Shown: positions 52,380-61,857, numbered from the stretch's first letter. The stretch is DNA of 64,000 bases from Oceanobacillus sp. CFH 90083 (GCF_009389585.1 NZ_VIYG01000004.1:186001-250000), one strand, 5' to 3'. Made by a program: numbers and translations. Notes: generated by a model not told the origin, from the sequence alone.

Positions 52380-52823
52380 ATGAAAAAATTACTACAAATG
52401 CTAGGAATCCTATTAATTTTATTTATTGTTAGTGCCTGTCAAGCTAATACAGAGCCAGAAGTGGATGACCATGCTGACAGTGGTCAAAATACAGCTGAAG
52501 AAAGTGAATCAGATGAATCCAGTGAAGCTTCTGAAGCATCGGAAGAAGAATCTGCTGAAGAACAAAATAATAAGGAAGGCACTTCTGCAAATCAGGATAC
52601 AGATACGTCTTATGAATATGAAGAGCAGGAAGTTATTGCAGAGCAGATTGCAGAAGGTGAATATGACATCGTTGTTGAAACAGATAATCAGGGAACACGT
52701 GTGATGTTTTATGAAATCGACGGAGAAAAATATTATAAAACCATCTTCGTTAAAAATGATAAGCGCCTAAAAATCATTGATATTAAGAATAATAATGGGC
52801 AAATTTATAATGAAATCATTTAA
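52380..52823 (+). CDS. Hypothetical lipoprotein with acidic linker, 147 aa
   Basis: The signal peptide MKKLLQMLGILLILFIVSAC ends in a lipobox with Cys20. Residues 25-80 are a low-complexity Ser/Glu/Asp/Asn linker, and residues 85-147 form a small beta-rich domain (GEYDIVVETDNQGTRVMFYE) ending in a short basic strand. AAAGGGGAGAG precedes the start. No family is recognised. The structure suggests a domain held away from the membrane by a flexible tether. Confidence 0.75.
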   Translation: MKKLLQMLGILLILFIVSACQANTEPEVDDHADSGQNTAEESESDESSEASEASEEESAEEQNNKEGTSANQDTDTSYEYEEQEVIAEQIAEGEYDIVVETDNQGTRVMFYEIDGEKYYKTIFVKNDKRLKIIDIKNNNGQIYNEII

Positions 52824-53005
52824 AGAAAACTTGGCAAGCCAAGCCTGAAAGGCACAGAATTGCCTTAGTTGGGTTCTTCGGTGGGACTAGGACTGGGACT
52901 GCGATTACTCGTCCCATCGAAAACATTTGCGATTACTCATCCCAAGAAAAGCGTTACACGTATACTTTTTCTTAGATTCTTTATCATTTCTTAAAGTGTA
53001 AAAAA
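52823..53005 (+). repeat. Composite intergenic repeat (module Y split by module X)
   Basis: AAAGAAAACTTGGCAAGCC through ATTGCCTTAGTTG (52872) is the first half of Y. A double module X follows (52882-52953, GGGACTGGGACTGCGATTAC). TTTCTTAAAGTGTAA ends it near 53001. The compact Y at 29479-29565 shows the two halves joined without X. Confidence 0.78.
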
Positions 53006-53040
53006 TGTGCAAGAGCTATCACTGCTCTTGCACATTTTTT
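53000..53040. terminator. Bidirectional terminator at the end of the hom-thrC-thrB operon
   Basis: AAAAAATGTGCAAGAGC and GCTCTTGCACATTTTTT form a perfect 17-bp stem with a 7-base loop. Confidence 0.95.
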
Positions 53041-53045
53041 GGCAC

Positions 53046-53933
53046 TTACAGGTTACCTGATGAAACAGAAACTCCTTTTGTATCAATTTCTAACAGCTTT
53101 ATATGATAGCCTTGCAGGTGTTTTGTCATCTCTTTCTTCACTTTTTCTCCTTGTCCTTTTGGCACAAAAGAAAGCATTGTAGGGCCGGCACCGCTTAAAG
53201 CTGTCCCAAATGCTCCAAGTTCTTTTGCTTTTTCTCGGATAAGGTCAAAATTGGAAATGAGTGCTTTCCGAAAAGGCTCGTGAAATAAATCATTCTCAAG
53301 CATTTTTCCAAACAATGCATAGTCTTTGGAGTACAGTGCGGCAACGACCAGATTGCTCATCGCACTCGCTCTTGCAGCGTAACTGCGCTCATATGTATCT
53401 GGAAGACAATTCCTGGAAACCTCTGTTTTCAGCTCTACTTCCGGGATATATGCAATTAAATCCAGTTCGATATCAGTTAACTGGACAGAAGGAATATCAT
53501 TCTCAAGCATTGTAGAAATCGTTAACCCTCCAAATAAAGCAGGGGCAATATTATCAGGATGTCCTTCGATTTCTGTTCCAAATGCCAATTTCTGTTCATC
53601 TGTTAACTGTAAATTTCCAAGCTGATTAGCAAGCTCAATTCCTGCGACTATGGCGGAAGCGCTGCTGCCTAACCCTCTGGCTAATGGAATTTCACTGGTT
53701 TCCTGCACTTTACAAGGGGGTAAGCTTACCCCATAACGTTCTGCTACCTGCTCCGTGATATTCCAGATAAAATGATTTTCTTCTGATTCCGCAGAACCGT
53801 GTGCAAAAAAAGCATGCTGGTCTGCACTCTCTACATCTAAATGAATATACAAACCTAATGCAAGACCCATGGAATCAAATCCAGGGCCAAGATTAGCACT
53901 GCTTGCAGGTACAGAAATGCGAAACGGCATCAT
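53046..53933 (-). CDS. thrB: Homoserine kinase
   Basis: A 295-residue GHMP kinase. [20 protein letters not shown] at the N-terminus, the ATP-binding [16 protein letters not shown] near residue 85 and [15 protein letters not shown] near the C-terminus are the three GHMP motifs. It phosphorylates homoserine for threonine synthase. The start overlaps the thrC stop by 4 bases. It is the last gene of the operon, closed by a perfect 17-bp terminator. Confidence 0.96.
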   Translation of the reverse strand: MMPFRISVPASSANLGPGFDSMGLALGLYIHLDVESADQHAFFAHGSAESEENHFIWNITEQVAERYGVSLPPCKVQETSEIPLARGLGSSASAIVAGIELANQLGNLQLTDEQKLAFGTEIEGHPDNIAPALFGGLTISTMLENDIPSVQLTDIELDLIAYIPEVELKTEVSRNCLPDTYERSYAARASAMSNLVVAALYSKDYALFGKMLENDLFHEPFRKALISNFDLIREKAKELGAFGTALSGAGPTMLSFVPKGQGEKVKKEMTKHLQGYHIKLLEIDTKGVSVSSGNL

Positions 53934-54991
53934 GATGTAATCATCTTCTCTAAATATTCAAGGATGGCAACTTCATCATTTGGCAGTGTGACAGGATCAA
54001 TCGTTAATTGGTCAATGGCAGTTTGCGGATCTTTTAATCCGTTACCGGTTAACACGGCAACAACCTTGCTGCCCTGAGGGATTTTACCTGCTTTCACCTG
54101 CTGTATAACACCGGCGATAGAAGCTGCCGAGCCTGGCTCTGCAAAAACACCTTCCTTGCGAGGAAGCAGTTTAAAGGCAGAAATGATTTCATCATCTGTG
54201 ACAGAACCAATCATTCCGCCGGATTCATCCCTTGCTTTAACTGCTAAATCCCAGCTGGCAGGATTTCCGATTCGAATCGCTGTTGCTACTGTTTCCGGCT
54301 CTTCAACAACTTCATTTTTGACAATTGCTGCTGCGCCTTCCGCTTCAAAACCAAACATTTTTGGTAGTGCTGTTCCTTTTGATTCGCTGTACTCTTTAAA
54401 GCCTTTCCAGTAGGCACTGATATTTCCGGCATTACCGACAGGAATTGCTATGATATCAGGAGCTTCTCCAAGCTGATCACACACTTCAAATGCTGCTGTT
54501 TTTTGTCCTTCCAAACGATATGGATTCACGGAGTTTACAAGTGTAATAGGTGATTTCTCGCTAATTTTGCGAACAAGCTGCAATGCCTGATCAAAATTGC
54601 CTTCAATCTCAACAATTTCAGCCCCGTACATGACTGCCTGGGCAAGCTTTCCAAGAGCAACCTTTCCTTTTGGAATAACAATAATAGCACGAATCCCTGC
54701 ACGGGCAGCATATGCTGCTGCAGCGGCAGAGGTATTTCCTGTAGAGGCACAAATAACAGAGCTTGATCCTTCTTCTATTGCTTTAGCTACAGCCATCACC
54801 ATGCCGCGATCTTTAAAGGACCCGGTCGGGTTTAAGCCTTCAAACTTTCCGTATAGTTCAATCCCTAATTCTTTAGATAGATTCGGGAAATGAAAAAGTG
54901 GTGTATTCCCTTCTAATAACGATAAAGCCGGTGTTTCATCCGTGACAGGAAGTAAGTCACGATATTCTTCAATTAGCCCTTTCCAAGCCAT
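53930..54991 (-). CDS. thrC: Threonine synthase
   Basis: A 353-residue fold-type II PLP enzyme. [15 protein letters not shown] carries the PLP lysine, [17 protein letters not shown] the phosphate/substrate loop, and [14 protein letters not shown] the glycine-rich PLP phosphate loop. It converts O-phosphohomoserine to threonine. The start ATG 54991 is nine bases after AAGGAG, which lies inside the end of hom; the ATG at 55000 is too close. The genes are separated by a single base, so translation is coupled. Confidence 0.96.
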   Translation of the reverse strand: MAWKGLIEEYRDLLPVTDETPALSLLEGNTPLFHFPNLSKELGIELYGKFEGLNPTGSFKDRGMVMAVAKAIEEGSSSVICASTGNTSAAAAAYAARAGIRAIIVIPKGKVALGKLAQAVMYGAEIVEIEGNFDQALQLVRKISEKSPITLVNSVNPYRLEGQKTAAFEVCDQLGEAPDIIAIPVGNAGNISAYWKGFKEYSESKGTALPKMFGFEAEGAAAIVKNEVVEEPETVATAIRIGNPASWDLAVKARDESGGMIGSVTDDEIISAFKLLPRKEGVFAEPGSAASIAGVIQQVKAGKIPQGSKVVAVLTGNGLKDPQTAIDQLTIDPVTLPNDEVAILEYLEKMITS

Positions 54992-54992
54992 C

Positions 54993-56288
54993 TTACGCAT
55001 CTCCTTCTACTCTATAATAGCTTTTGATCTCATTCACAGCATCAAATGCTTCTAATTGATTCAGTACCTGTTCAAACTGGGAGTAAGGTGTGTCATGTGT
55101 GATTAACACGATTTCTGCAGAATCTTTTTCGTCCACAGGTGTCTGTAAAATACGTTGGAAGCTAATGTCCTGTGAATGAAAAATCGATGAAATTTCTGAA
55201 AACACTCCTGTTTTGTCTTCTACACACAAGCGGACATAGTATTGTCCATGCTGTTTGTCCTTGGGACGCAGTGTTTTTGGAAATTGCATGTCATTTAGCT
55301 GTTTTCCTGATACACCAAGCCGCATTGCTTTAATAGCTGCAACAACATCGGATAAAATGGCTGTTGCTGTTGGCAAGCTGCCTGCACCCGGACCGTAGAA
55401 CATAGTTTCACCAACTGCTTCTCCATAAACATAAACTGCATTATATTCATTTTTAACGCTTGCCAGCGGATGATTTTTTGCCAGTAATGTAGGTTCAACA
55501 CTCACTTCTAATTCATGATCGAAAAAGTTGGCAAATCCGATAAGCTTCATCGTATACCCCAGCTGCGCAGCATAACGAAGATCTTTTAACGCAATCCCAT
55601 GGATGCCTTCTACATCAACATCCTGTAAATCGACAGGAGTAGAGAATGCTAAACGTCCAAGGATTGCCATTTTACGGGCTGCATCTAAGCCTTCTACATC
55701 GGAGGTTGGATCTGCTTCTGCAAAGCCCAGACGCTGTGCTTCTGCCAGAGCACCCTCATAGCTCATACCTTCTTCGTCCATTTTTGTTAAAATATAGTTG
55801 GTTGTTCCATTAACAATTCCCATGATTTTTTGAATATGATCAGAGGACAATCCGTCATTAATTCCACGAAGTATTGGAATACCGCCGGCGACACTTGCTT
55901 CATAGTAAAAATCACAATTATTTCTTACCGCAGCCTCTTGTAACTCAGGACCACAGACAGCGACTAAGTCTTTATTAGCTGAAACAACATGCTTTTTATT
56001 AGAAAAAGCTTTTAAAATATGTTCTTTTGTGTGATCGATTCCACCCATTACTTCAATGACAAGATCAATTTCTGGATTTTCCAGAACATCATCGGGGTCG
56101 GTTGTTAAAATTTCTTGATTCACGTCAATATCTCTTGCTTTGTCCATATTACGCACGAGTGCTTTAGCCACTTCGACTTTACAGCCTAATTGGTGCGCTA
56201 ATTTTTCCTGATGATCTTCAATCAGATGAATAACGCCTGAACCAACGACACCAAGACCTAATAATCCAACTGAAACCTTCTCTTCCAT
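54993..56288 (-). CDS. hom: Homoserine dehydrogenase
   Basis: A 431-residue enzyme with the NAD(P) motif [12 protein letters not shown] at the N-terminus, [13 protein letters not shown] and the catalytic-domain motifs [14 protein letters not shown] and [18 protein letters not shown]-terminal ACT domain (about residues 350-430, [17 protein letters not shown]) provides threonine feedback control. It reduces aspartate semialdehyde to homoserine for threonine and methionine. GAGGTGG precedes the start. No T-box or riboswitch is visible in the 240 bases upstream. Confidence 0.96.
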   Translation of the reverse strand: MEEKVSVGLLGLGVVGSGVIHLIEDHQEKLAHQLGCKVEVAKALVRNMDKARDIDVNQEILTTDPDDVLENPEIDLVIEVMGGIDHTKEHILKAFSNKKHVVSANKDLVAVCGPELQEAAVRNNCDFYYEASVAGGIPILRGINDGLSSDHIQKIMGIVNGTTNYILTKMDEEGMSYEGALAEAQRLGFAEADPTSDVEGLDAARKMAILGRLAFSTPVDLQDVDVEGIHGIALKDLRYAAQLGYTMKLIGFANFFDHELEVSVEPTLLAKNHPLASVKNEYNAVYVYGEAVGETMFYGPGAGSLPTATAILSDVVAAIKAMRLGVSGKQLNDMQFPKTLRPKDKQHGQYYVRLCVEDKTGVFSEISSIFHSQDISFQRILQTPVDEKDSAEIVLITHDTPYSQFEQVLNQLEAFDAVNEIKSYYRVEGDA

Positions 56289-56526
56289 CTAACCACCTCT
56301 ACGCTTCCTATTGTATATTGAATTTATTTAAACATGAAAAGGGAAGTAAGGCAATAGCGAATTTTTAGAATAGATAACCGTTTGTGTTTGTAACCGTTTT
56401 CCTTTGTGTGATAATAAAGGAATGAAAAAATCTTTCTTTATTTGAAAAGATTTAGTGGGATGGATACAGCAGCCACGTACGTTTCGGTTTTTCCTTCATA
56501 TAATAGATAAAAAGGGGATGGAAGCT

Positions 56527-56727
56527 GTGCGAATCTATCATCTCGGAGCGTTGTTTCTTATTTTTCTATGCTTAGGAGGAAGTATCGGCTACAGTATCGG
56601 CAGGACGGAAATTTTTGCGTTGGTCGGTTTTATTTTGGGAGTAGTTCCGATTATATTTTATAGGAGAGCGGTGATTAAGAAGGAGAAAATCTCACGTGAA
56701 GAAAAAGATAAAACGTCGTATATATGA
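56527..56727 (+). CDS. Small membrane protein, 66 aa
   Basis: GTG 56527 gives a 66-residue protein, MRIYHLGALFLIFLCLGGSI onward, with two membrane helices and a basic cytoplasmic tail (RRAVIKKEKISREEKDK). AAAAGGGG lies seven bases before this GTG; the in-frame ATG at 56518 is directly on the site, and a GTG at 56455 has none. No family is recognised. A perfect terminator follows. It resembles many short uncharacterised Bacillus membrane proteins. Confidence 0.55.
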   Translation: MRIYHLGALFLIFLCLGGSIGYSIGRTEIFALVGFILGVVPIIFYRRAVIKKEKISREEKDKTSYI

Positions 56728-56754
56728 ACCAATGTTCAATATGTCAATAAATGC

Positions 56755-56790
56755 AAAACTGCATGAATATTAGCCAGTTCATGCAGTTTT
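56755..56790. terminator. Bidirectional terminator before the MFS efflux gene end
   Basis: AAAACTGCATGAA and TTCATGCAGTTTT, a perfect 13-bp stem with a 10-base loop. Confidence 0.92.
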
Positions 56791-56811
56791 ATAATTTTTA
56801 TAGCAATTGCA

Positions 56812-57987
56812 TCAGTTTATAGCTTCATCTGCGGTAACTTTCGGCCGTTTATAACCCTTTAACGCAATGAGTGCTGTGATTAATCCCAGAAAGACAATTG
56901 CTCCTCCGACATAAGCATTCTTATCTACACTGGTCTGTTCAATAACAATACTGCCGACAAAGGAGCCAACAGCAATCCCTAAATGCAAAGCAGAGTTATT
57001 TAAACTGACTAAGATGCTGGAGTTTTGTGGAGACGTCTCAATTAAATAGCTTTGAACCGGCGGGGAGACAGCCCAGCTCAGCATTCCCCACAGAATCAGA
57101 ACAACAAGAAATAATACAACGTGGAACGATGACACAGGTACCACTACAATCGTGACCACAAATAAAATAATCGCGCTGAGTATTGTTCGTTTTGGTCCAA
57201 ATAAATCGGATAAGGTTCCCCCTGTTCCACCACCGCTGACAGCCGAAATACCAAATATGAGATAAATCGCGCTTAGCCAAATGCCGTCTAATTCCATAAA
57301 ATCCTTTACAAATGGATTTAAGTATCCATATAACGTGGTATGTCCCGCCAACACAAAGAAAGTCGTCAGCAATATAAAAAGAACCTTTGGATTCCGGATC
57401 AATTTGAGCTGTGTCAAGATAGGCAAGGGTTTTTCAGCAGAAGGAATACGATGCATAAAGAAATGAACAAATATAATAGAAACAATCGTTAAGAAAGAGA
57501 TAAGTACAAACGGTGCACGCCAGCCGAATGATTCACCAAGGATTAAACCGAATGGAATTCCGAATACCAGTGATCCGCTTACTCCCATACTTACGATACC
57601 GATAGCCCGTCCACGGTAGGCCGGTGCAACAATCGAGGATGCCATCATAATACACAGTACAATTAATAGGGAAGCACTTGCGGCGGAGATAATTCTGCTA
57701 ATAAAAATCATAGTATAGCTGAAACTAAACACAGCAAGAATATTTCCGAGTAAAAAGATAAATAAAGAAATAATGGTAAGCTTTTTTCGCTCCACAGAAG
57801 CAGTTAAATAAAGTAAAATAGGTGAGGCAACAGCAAAAACAAGTGAGAAAATCGTAATCAATAAGCCTGCCTTTCCTAACGACACATTGAGGTCATCCGC
57901 GACCAAATCGAGGATACCGCCAATAATTAATTCGACCATTCCGACAACAAATGAAATGGTCATAAGTAAATATACACTTTTATTCAT
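56812..57987 (-). CDS. MFS efflux transporter, DHA1 type (PbuE/AraJ-like)
   Basis: A 391-residue protein with twelve membrane segments. VELIIGGILDLVADDLNVSLGKAGLL region at the N-terminus, the antiporter motif around GVSGSLVFGIPFGLILGE (TM5) and GGTLSDLFGPKR (second loop) mark a DHA1 drug:proton antiporter. PbuE-type purine efflux pumps share this look, but no adenine riboswitch is present upstream, so substrate is open. The start is ATG 57987; a TTG at 57996 has no better site. A 13-bp palindrome 28 bases upstream may bind a repressor. Confidence 0.85.
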   Translation of the reverse strand: MNKSVYLLMTISFVVGMVELIIGGILDLVADDLNVSLGKAGLLITIFSLVFAVASPILLYLTASVERKKLTIISLFIFLLGNILAVFSFSYTMIFISRIISAASASLLIVLCIMMASSIVAPAYRGRAIGIVSMGVSGSLVFGIPFGLILGESFGWRAPFVLISFLTIVSIIFVHFFMHRIPSAEKPLPILTQLKLIRNPKVLFILLTTFFVLAGHTTLYGYLNPFVKDFMELDGIWLSAIYLIFGISAVSGGGTGGTLSDLFGPKRTILSAIILFVVTIVVVPVSSFHVVLFLVVLILWGMLSWAVSPPVQSYLIETSPQNSSILVSLNNSALHLGIAVGSFVGSIVIEQTSVDKNAYVGGAIVFLGLITALIALKGYKRPKVTADEAIN

Positions 57988-58014
57988 AAACAACACGCCT
58001 TATCTATATTTATT

Positions 58015-58027
58015 ACGCTATTAGCGT
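58015..58027. promoter_or_regulatory. Perfect 13-bp palindrome upstream of the MFS efflux gene
   Basis: ACGCTA-T-TAGCGT has 6-bp perfect arms with one central base, in an AT-rich promoter region; a repressor-site candidate. Confidence 0.5.
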
Positions 58028-58226
58028 TTTATTATTTTCTGAAAGTAAAATGAATAAATGCTTGAGCGTCTGTGTTATAAAAACACTATCTATCATATTA
58101 GCCTAAAAAGAATAGATAGCACAAGAATTTTATGTGAAAATTAATGAGAATGCCACACTTTTAAAGGAAAAAAAGAAACTTGTTTGTTATACTTATAATA
58201 ACGCATGAAATAAGGAGGAGTTTTGG

Positions 58227-59045
58227 GTGAGTAAAGCAACATTAGAAAAAGATGCAATGAAGGTTTTAAAACAGACGAGCAGAACATTTTATATCCCCAT
58301 TAAACTGTTGAACAAAACCTTGCGGAAAACAGTTGGTTCAGCTTACCTCTGCATGCGCGCTGTTGATGAAATAGAAGATCATGAGGAAATAGATGCGGAA
58401 GTAAAACAGCATTTATTAATGGAGACAAGCCGTTTACTAAAAGAGGCGGTGTTTAATCGCGGAGCTTATGAGCAGTTAGTAGCTCCATATGAAAAGGAGC
58501 TTCCAGAGGTAACGTTACGTTTGGCAGACTGGATCGAATTTTGCCCGGATGACATCGAGCAGAAAGTAAAAGATTCCACAAGGGAAATGGCAGAAGGAAT
58601 GGCGAAATGGGTAGAGAAAGATTGGAACGTGCAGACAAAAGAAGATTTGGACGAGTATACATATTATGTAGCGGGTCTTGTCGGGGTGATGCTGTCTGAT
58701 ATTTGGAATTGGTACGATGGAACCGAAACAGATCGTGATTTAGCCATTGGCTACGGGCGTGGATTACAGGCTGTGAATATATTACGGAATGTGGATGAAG
58801 ATGCGGAAAGAGGTGTCGGCTTCTTCCCGGATGACTGGTCTAAAAAAGAAATGTTTGCTTATGCAGAAGCAAATTTACAAAAAGCTGATCAGTATATGAC
58901 ACAAATCTCTACGAAAAATATTTTGCTTTTTTGCCGAATTCCATTAGCGCTGGCACATAAAACATTAAATGCCCTGAAAAGCGGTAAAGAAAAGATGTCC
59001 AGAGCTGAAGTGGAAGAAACTGTCGATCAGATTATTAATTCTTAA
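58227..59045 (+). CDS. Squalene/phytoene synthase family protein, YisP-like
   Basis: A 272-residue all-helical protein of the trans-prenyltransferase head-to-head family. The first aspartate-rich motif is DEIED (47-51); YTYYVAGLVGVMLSD follows. The second motif reads NILRNVDED (184-192), so the first aspartate of the usual NILRDVxED is replaced by Asn188. A weakened second motif is, as I recall, a feature of B. subtilis YisP, a farnesyl-diphosphate phosphatase rather than a C30/C40 synthase. The start is GTG 58227 with AAGGAGGAG. No carotenoid genes are adjacent, which fits a YisP-like role in membrane isoprenoids. Confidence 0.8.
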   Translation: MSKATLEKDAMKVLKQTSRTFYIPIKLLNKTLRKTVGSAYLCMRAVDEIEDHEEIDAEVKQHLLMETSRLLKEAVFNRGAYEQLVAPYEKELPEVTLRLADWIEFCPDDIEQKVKDSTREMAEGMAKWVEKDWNVQTKEDLDEYTYYVAGLVGVMLSDIWNWYDGTETDRDLAIGYGRGLQAVNILRNVDEDAERGVGFFPDDWSKKEMFAYAEANLQKADQYMTQISTKNILLFCRIPLALAHKTLNALKSGKEKMSRAEVEETVDQIINS

Positions 59046-59051
59046 TGAGGA

Positions 59052-59244
59052 TGTTCAAAAAGCCTACGGTAAGAAAAGGAATTTCTGCTTAAGAACGCCC
59101 ACATCGCACGGCAACATAAAGTCATCGCATTCTGTGAAAGCGTGTCAGCTTGTTTTTTCGTTTGGGACTTGCCGGTGTTGGCGTTGCAACAAGGATGCCT
59201 GAGATCTTAGCCGACTTGATCCTTTTTATCGGTCTTTTTGAACA
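59052..59244. mobile_element. MITE-like element with 11-bp terminal inverted repeats
   Basis: TGTTCAAAAAG (59052) and CTTTTTGAACA (to 59244) bound 193 bases with no coding capacity. The right end (GATCCTTTTTATCGGTC) matches in inverted orientation the left end of the element at 61858-62000 and the right end at 50606. It separates the YisP-like gene from its apparent terminator at 59286. Confidence 0.65.
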
Positions 59245-59285
59245 TGTACTTAAAGCTTGAAAAAATAAATGAAAGATCTTCAAAG

Positions 59286-59316
59286 AAAATCTCGCGTTAT
59301 TAGCGAGATTTTTTTA
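59286..59316 (+). terminator. Terminator, displaced from the YisP-like gene
   Basis: AATCTCGC and GCGAGATT with a 7-base loop and a long T-run. It is 240 bases after the stop because the MITE-like element lies between. The stretch from 59317 to 59573 has no gene. Confidence 0.85.
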
Positions 59317-59573
59317 TTTTTGGGAATGAGAAGGGTTTAAGAATGTGTAGTAAGGGAAATACTTCTATATTCAAAGTAATTCGTTGAATAAGTCATCAAG
59401 TTGCAAGTTGTATTGTAAGAAGCAGGAAACTATAATAAGAAGATGTGTGTTAACAAAACAAGTGAGAGGATGAAAGCTTGTCAAGAATTTAGCTGGAATT
59501 AATGTTTTCATCTCAGGTTTATAATATCACGATAAGGTTATTATAGACGCTTACACAAAACAGGGGGTAAAGC

Positions 59574-61130
59574 GTGAAGTCAAGAAAAGGAAAAGGTTTA
59601 GATTGGCCAGTCTTTTATATCAGTGGAGGTTTTTTAGTTCTGTTTATCATTCTATCACTGATTAATAGTGATATGGTGGATAGTGCAGTAAATACGATAT
59701 TTAATTATTCTGCTGATTGGTTTGGGGCTTATTGGCAAATACTCTTATTCCTTAATTTCGCTATCGGCTTAGGATTAGCCATATCAAAGTATGGAAGAGT
59801 AAAATTAGGAAAACAGGATAAGCCGAAATATAGCTATTTTGGCTGGGTATGTATGATATTAGTTACGCTACTCGCTAGTGGCGGAGTTTTCTGGGCTGCT
59901 GCTGAGCCGATGTATCATTATATGGGCACACCGCCTTTATTTGGCGGTGGAGAATTTAATAATATAGAAGGTGCATTTGCCCAGGCGTTTATGCATTGGG
60001 GATTTCTTGCATGGGCTATCCTTGGAACACTGGCAGTTGTCGTTATGATGTATGTTCATTACCAAAAAGGATATCCTTTAAAGCCGCGCGGGCTGTTATA
60101 TCCCATCTTTGGAGATAAGATATTTGAAAAAAGCATCATTGGGACATTAGCCGATGCCTTTTCCATTATTGCAACAGCAGCAGGGACTTTGGGACCGCTG
60201 GGATTTTTAGGCTTACAAATTTCTTATGGATTGAACCATTTGTTTGGTGTGCCAGAAACATTGACTCTTAGCATTGTCGTTGTTATTGTCCTGGTGACTG
60301 TAGCTGCAGTTTCAGCAGCAACTGGGGTAGACAGAGGAATCTACCATTTGAGTAACTGGAATGTTCAATTTACAATTCTTCTAGCTATTATTGTACTCAT
60401 AATTGGACCAACTGCTTTTATTATTGATGGATTTGTCGGTGGTACAGGGGTTCATTTGCAAAATATGTTTGAAATGATGTTCTACCGTGGAGATGGAGAA
60501 TGGCTGGCAGGATGGACGATTTTCTTCTGGGCCTGGTTTATTGGATATGCACCAATGCTGATTGTATTTATCAGTCGTATTTCCAGAGGGAGAACGATTC
60601 GTGAGCTTGTCATTGCAGTTTCTATTGTAGCTCCACTTGTGACAAACTTCTGGTTCTCTATTGTCGGCGGTACAGGTATATTCTTTGAAACGCAGAACCA
60701 TGGCTCCGTTTCTAATGCTTTAGCAGAAGGCGGAATGCCGGCAGCCGTTATGGCAATTACAGATCAGCTTCCCATGGGAACAATTATGGGCGCAGCTTTC
60801 TTGCTTGTTTCCATTATCTTTGTTGCAACAACAGCAGATACCATGTCTTATACCGTAGCTGCAACGTTAACAGGACATGATAATCCAACGCGCTGGTTAC
60901 GTGTTGTCTGGGCTGTCCTTTTTGGAGCATTTACAGCAGCTATTCTTTCTATTGGGGAAGACAGTATTACATCGATTCAGAATTCCATCGTTATTTCAGC
61001 AGTGCCGGTTTCCTTATTAATACTGCCGCCACTCTGGAATGCGCCGAAAATTGCCAAGAAAATGGCACTGGAGCAAGGGCTTATCTGGCAACGGGAAATG
61101 CGTAAAAAAGAAGATAAGAAATATAAATAG
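59574..61130 (+). CDS. BCCT-family transporter
   Basis: A 518-residue protein with twelve membrane segments of the betaine/carnitine/choline transporter family. WAAAEPMYHYMGTPP, FMHWGFLAWAILG and GWTIFFWAWFIGYAP followed by RISRGRTIRELV are family landmarks. The signature segment usually reads WWxxWSPFV; here it is WFIGYAPML, so aromatic residues of the substrate box differ and the substrate may not be glycine betaine. The start is GTG 59574, with AGGGGG upstream. The C-terminus is basic. A strong terminator follows. Confidence 0.9.
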   Translation: MKSRKGKGLDWPVFYISGGFLVLFIILSLINSDMVDSAVNTIFNYSADWFGAYWQILLFLNFAIGLGLAISKYGRVKLGKQDKPKYSYFGWVCMILVTLLASGGVFWAAAEPMYHYMGTPPLFGGGEFNNIEGAFAQAFMHWGFLAWAILGTLAVVVMMYVHYQKGYPLKPRGLLYPIFGDKIFEKSIIGTLADAFSIIATAAGTLGPLGFLGLQISYGLNHLFGVPETLTLSIVVVIVLVTVAAVSAATGVDRGIYHLSNWNVQFTILLAIIVLIIGPTAFIIDGFVGGTGVHLQNMFEMMFYRGDGEWLAGWTIFFWAWFIGYAPMLIVFISRISRGRTIRELVIAVSIVAPLVTNFWFSIVGGTGIFFETQNHGSVSNALAEGGMPAAVMAITDQLPMGTIMGAAFLLVSIIFVATTADTMSYTVAATLTGHDNPTRWLRVVWAVLFGAFTAAILSIGEDSITSIQNSIVISAVPVSLLILPPLWNAPKIAKKMALEQGLIWQREMRKKEDKKYK

Positions 61131-61135
61131 AGATA

Positions 61136-61187
61136 TCAAAAATGGACAGCGGAGGCGATGCCTTTCTGCTGTCCATTTTTGATTCGT
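61136..61187 (+). terminator. Terminator after the BCCT gene
   Basis: TCAAAAATGGACAGC and GCTGTCCATTTTTGA form a perfect 15-bp stem with a 17-base loop. Confidence 0.92.
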
Positions 61188-61208
61188 ATACAGGTTGATC
61201 AGAAGGTT

Positions 61209-61832
61209 TTACATACACTGAAAAGATTCAATGCTATTTAGATCCATTCCAAAGTAAACCCAACGGAATCCATTCCAGCGGAAGCCGGCAATCGAATTTC
61301 TGCCTACAAACGTTGGGAAAGCCCAAAATCCTCTGCTGCGATGCGGCCAAATATAGGTGAAACGGAATCGGCAATGGCGAATCCCGCCAGGATCAACAGC
61401 AAATGTTTGCACAGCTGATTTTTCTGGTACAAAGTTAGGTGGAGGACTGGTAGGAGGCTGATTATTCATTCCTCCCATTCCTGTTCCAGGCTGCTGAGGA
61501 AACCCTCCCATGTCACCTCCCGGGAAATTTGGAAAGGAAGGGGCTGGTGAGCCGGGAAAGTTTCCTCCTGGTGGTCCGGGGAAAAATCCGCCGATTCGTT
61601 CAGAATCCGGGGAATTTGGCTGTCCGTATTGAGGCGGTATATTGCTGACAGGCTGCTGTTCCTGATAATACCCGCCTGGACCGCCAGTTTCACCATCCGG
61701 ACCGCCGGCAAAGAATCCATTGGAATAATCATATTGTGGGGCTGGCTGAAAATAATGGTTTAACATCTCTCCCGGCAGGTTGTTTTGTCTATTTTCGTCC
61801 TCATTTATATGTGGTGGTTGAAAATAATTCAT
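61209..61832 (-). CDS. Pro/Gly-rich protein with conserved-looking aromatic tail
   Basis: A 207-residue protein in two parts. Residues 1-135 are low-complexity, rich in Pro, Gly, Asn, Gln and Phe (GGNFPGSPAPSFPNFPGGD), with no signal peptide. The last 65 residues are rich in Arg, Trp and Phe (CRFRFTYIWPHRSRGFWAFP, GFRWNGFRWVYFGMDL) and end in Cys-Met; this part looks like a folded domain. Similar C-terminal tails occur, to my recollection, on uncharacterised Bacillaceae proteins. A spore-coat or surface protein is possible. GAGGAGGAG gives a strong ribosome binding site. Confidence 0.65.
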   Translation of the reverse strand: MNYFQPPHINEDENRQNNLPGEMLNHYFQPAPQYDYSNGFFAGGPDGETGGPGGYYQEQQPVSNIPPQYGQPNSPDSERIGGFFPGPPGGNFPGSPAPSFPNFPGGDMGGFPQQPGTGMGGMNNQPPTSPPPNFVPEKSAVQTFAVDPGGIRHCRFRFTYIWPHRSRGFWAFPTFVGRNSIAGFRWNGFRWVYFGMDLNSIESFQCM

Positions 61833-61857
61833 AATTCTCCTCCTCTATTTAGTACAA

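Noticed and set aside
56289-56526. T-box or amino-acid riboswitch for hom-thrC-thrB
   Set aside because: No specifier hairpin, T-box sequence or terminator/antiterminator pair is visible upstream of hom.
57988-58226. Purine riboswitch before the PbuE-like efflux gene
   Set aside because: The conserved loop and junction sequences of the purine aptamer are not present on the minus strand; only a palindrome is seen.
59052-59244. Intact insertion sequence
   Set aside because: Terminal inverted repeats are present, but there is no transposase frame in the 193 bases.
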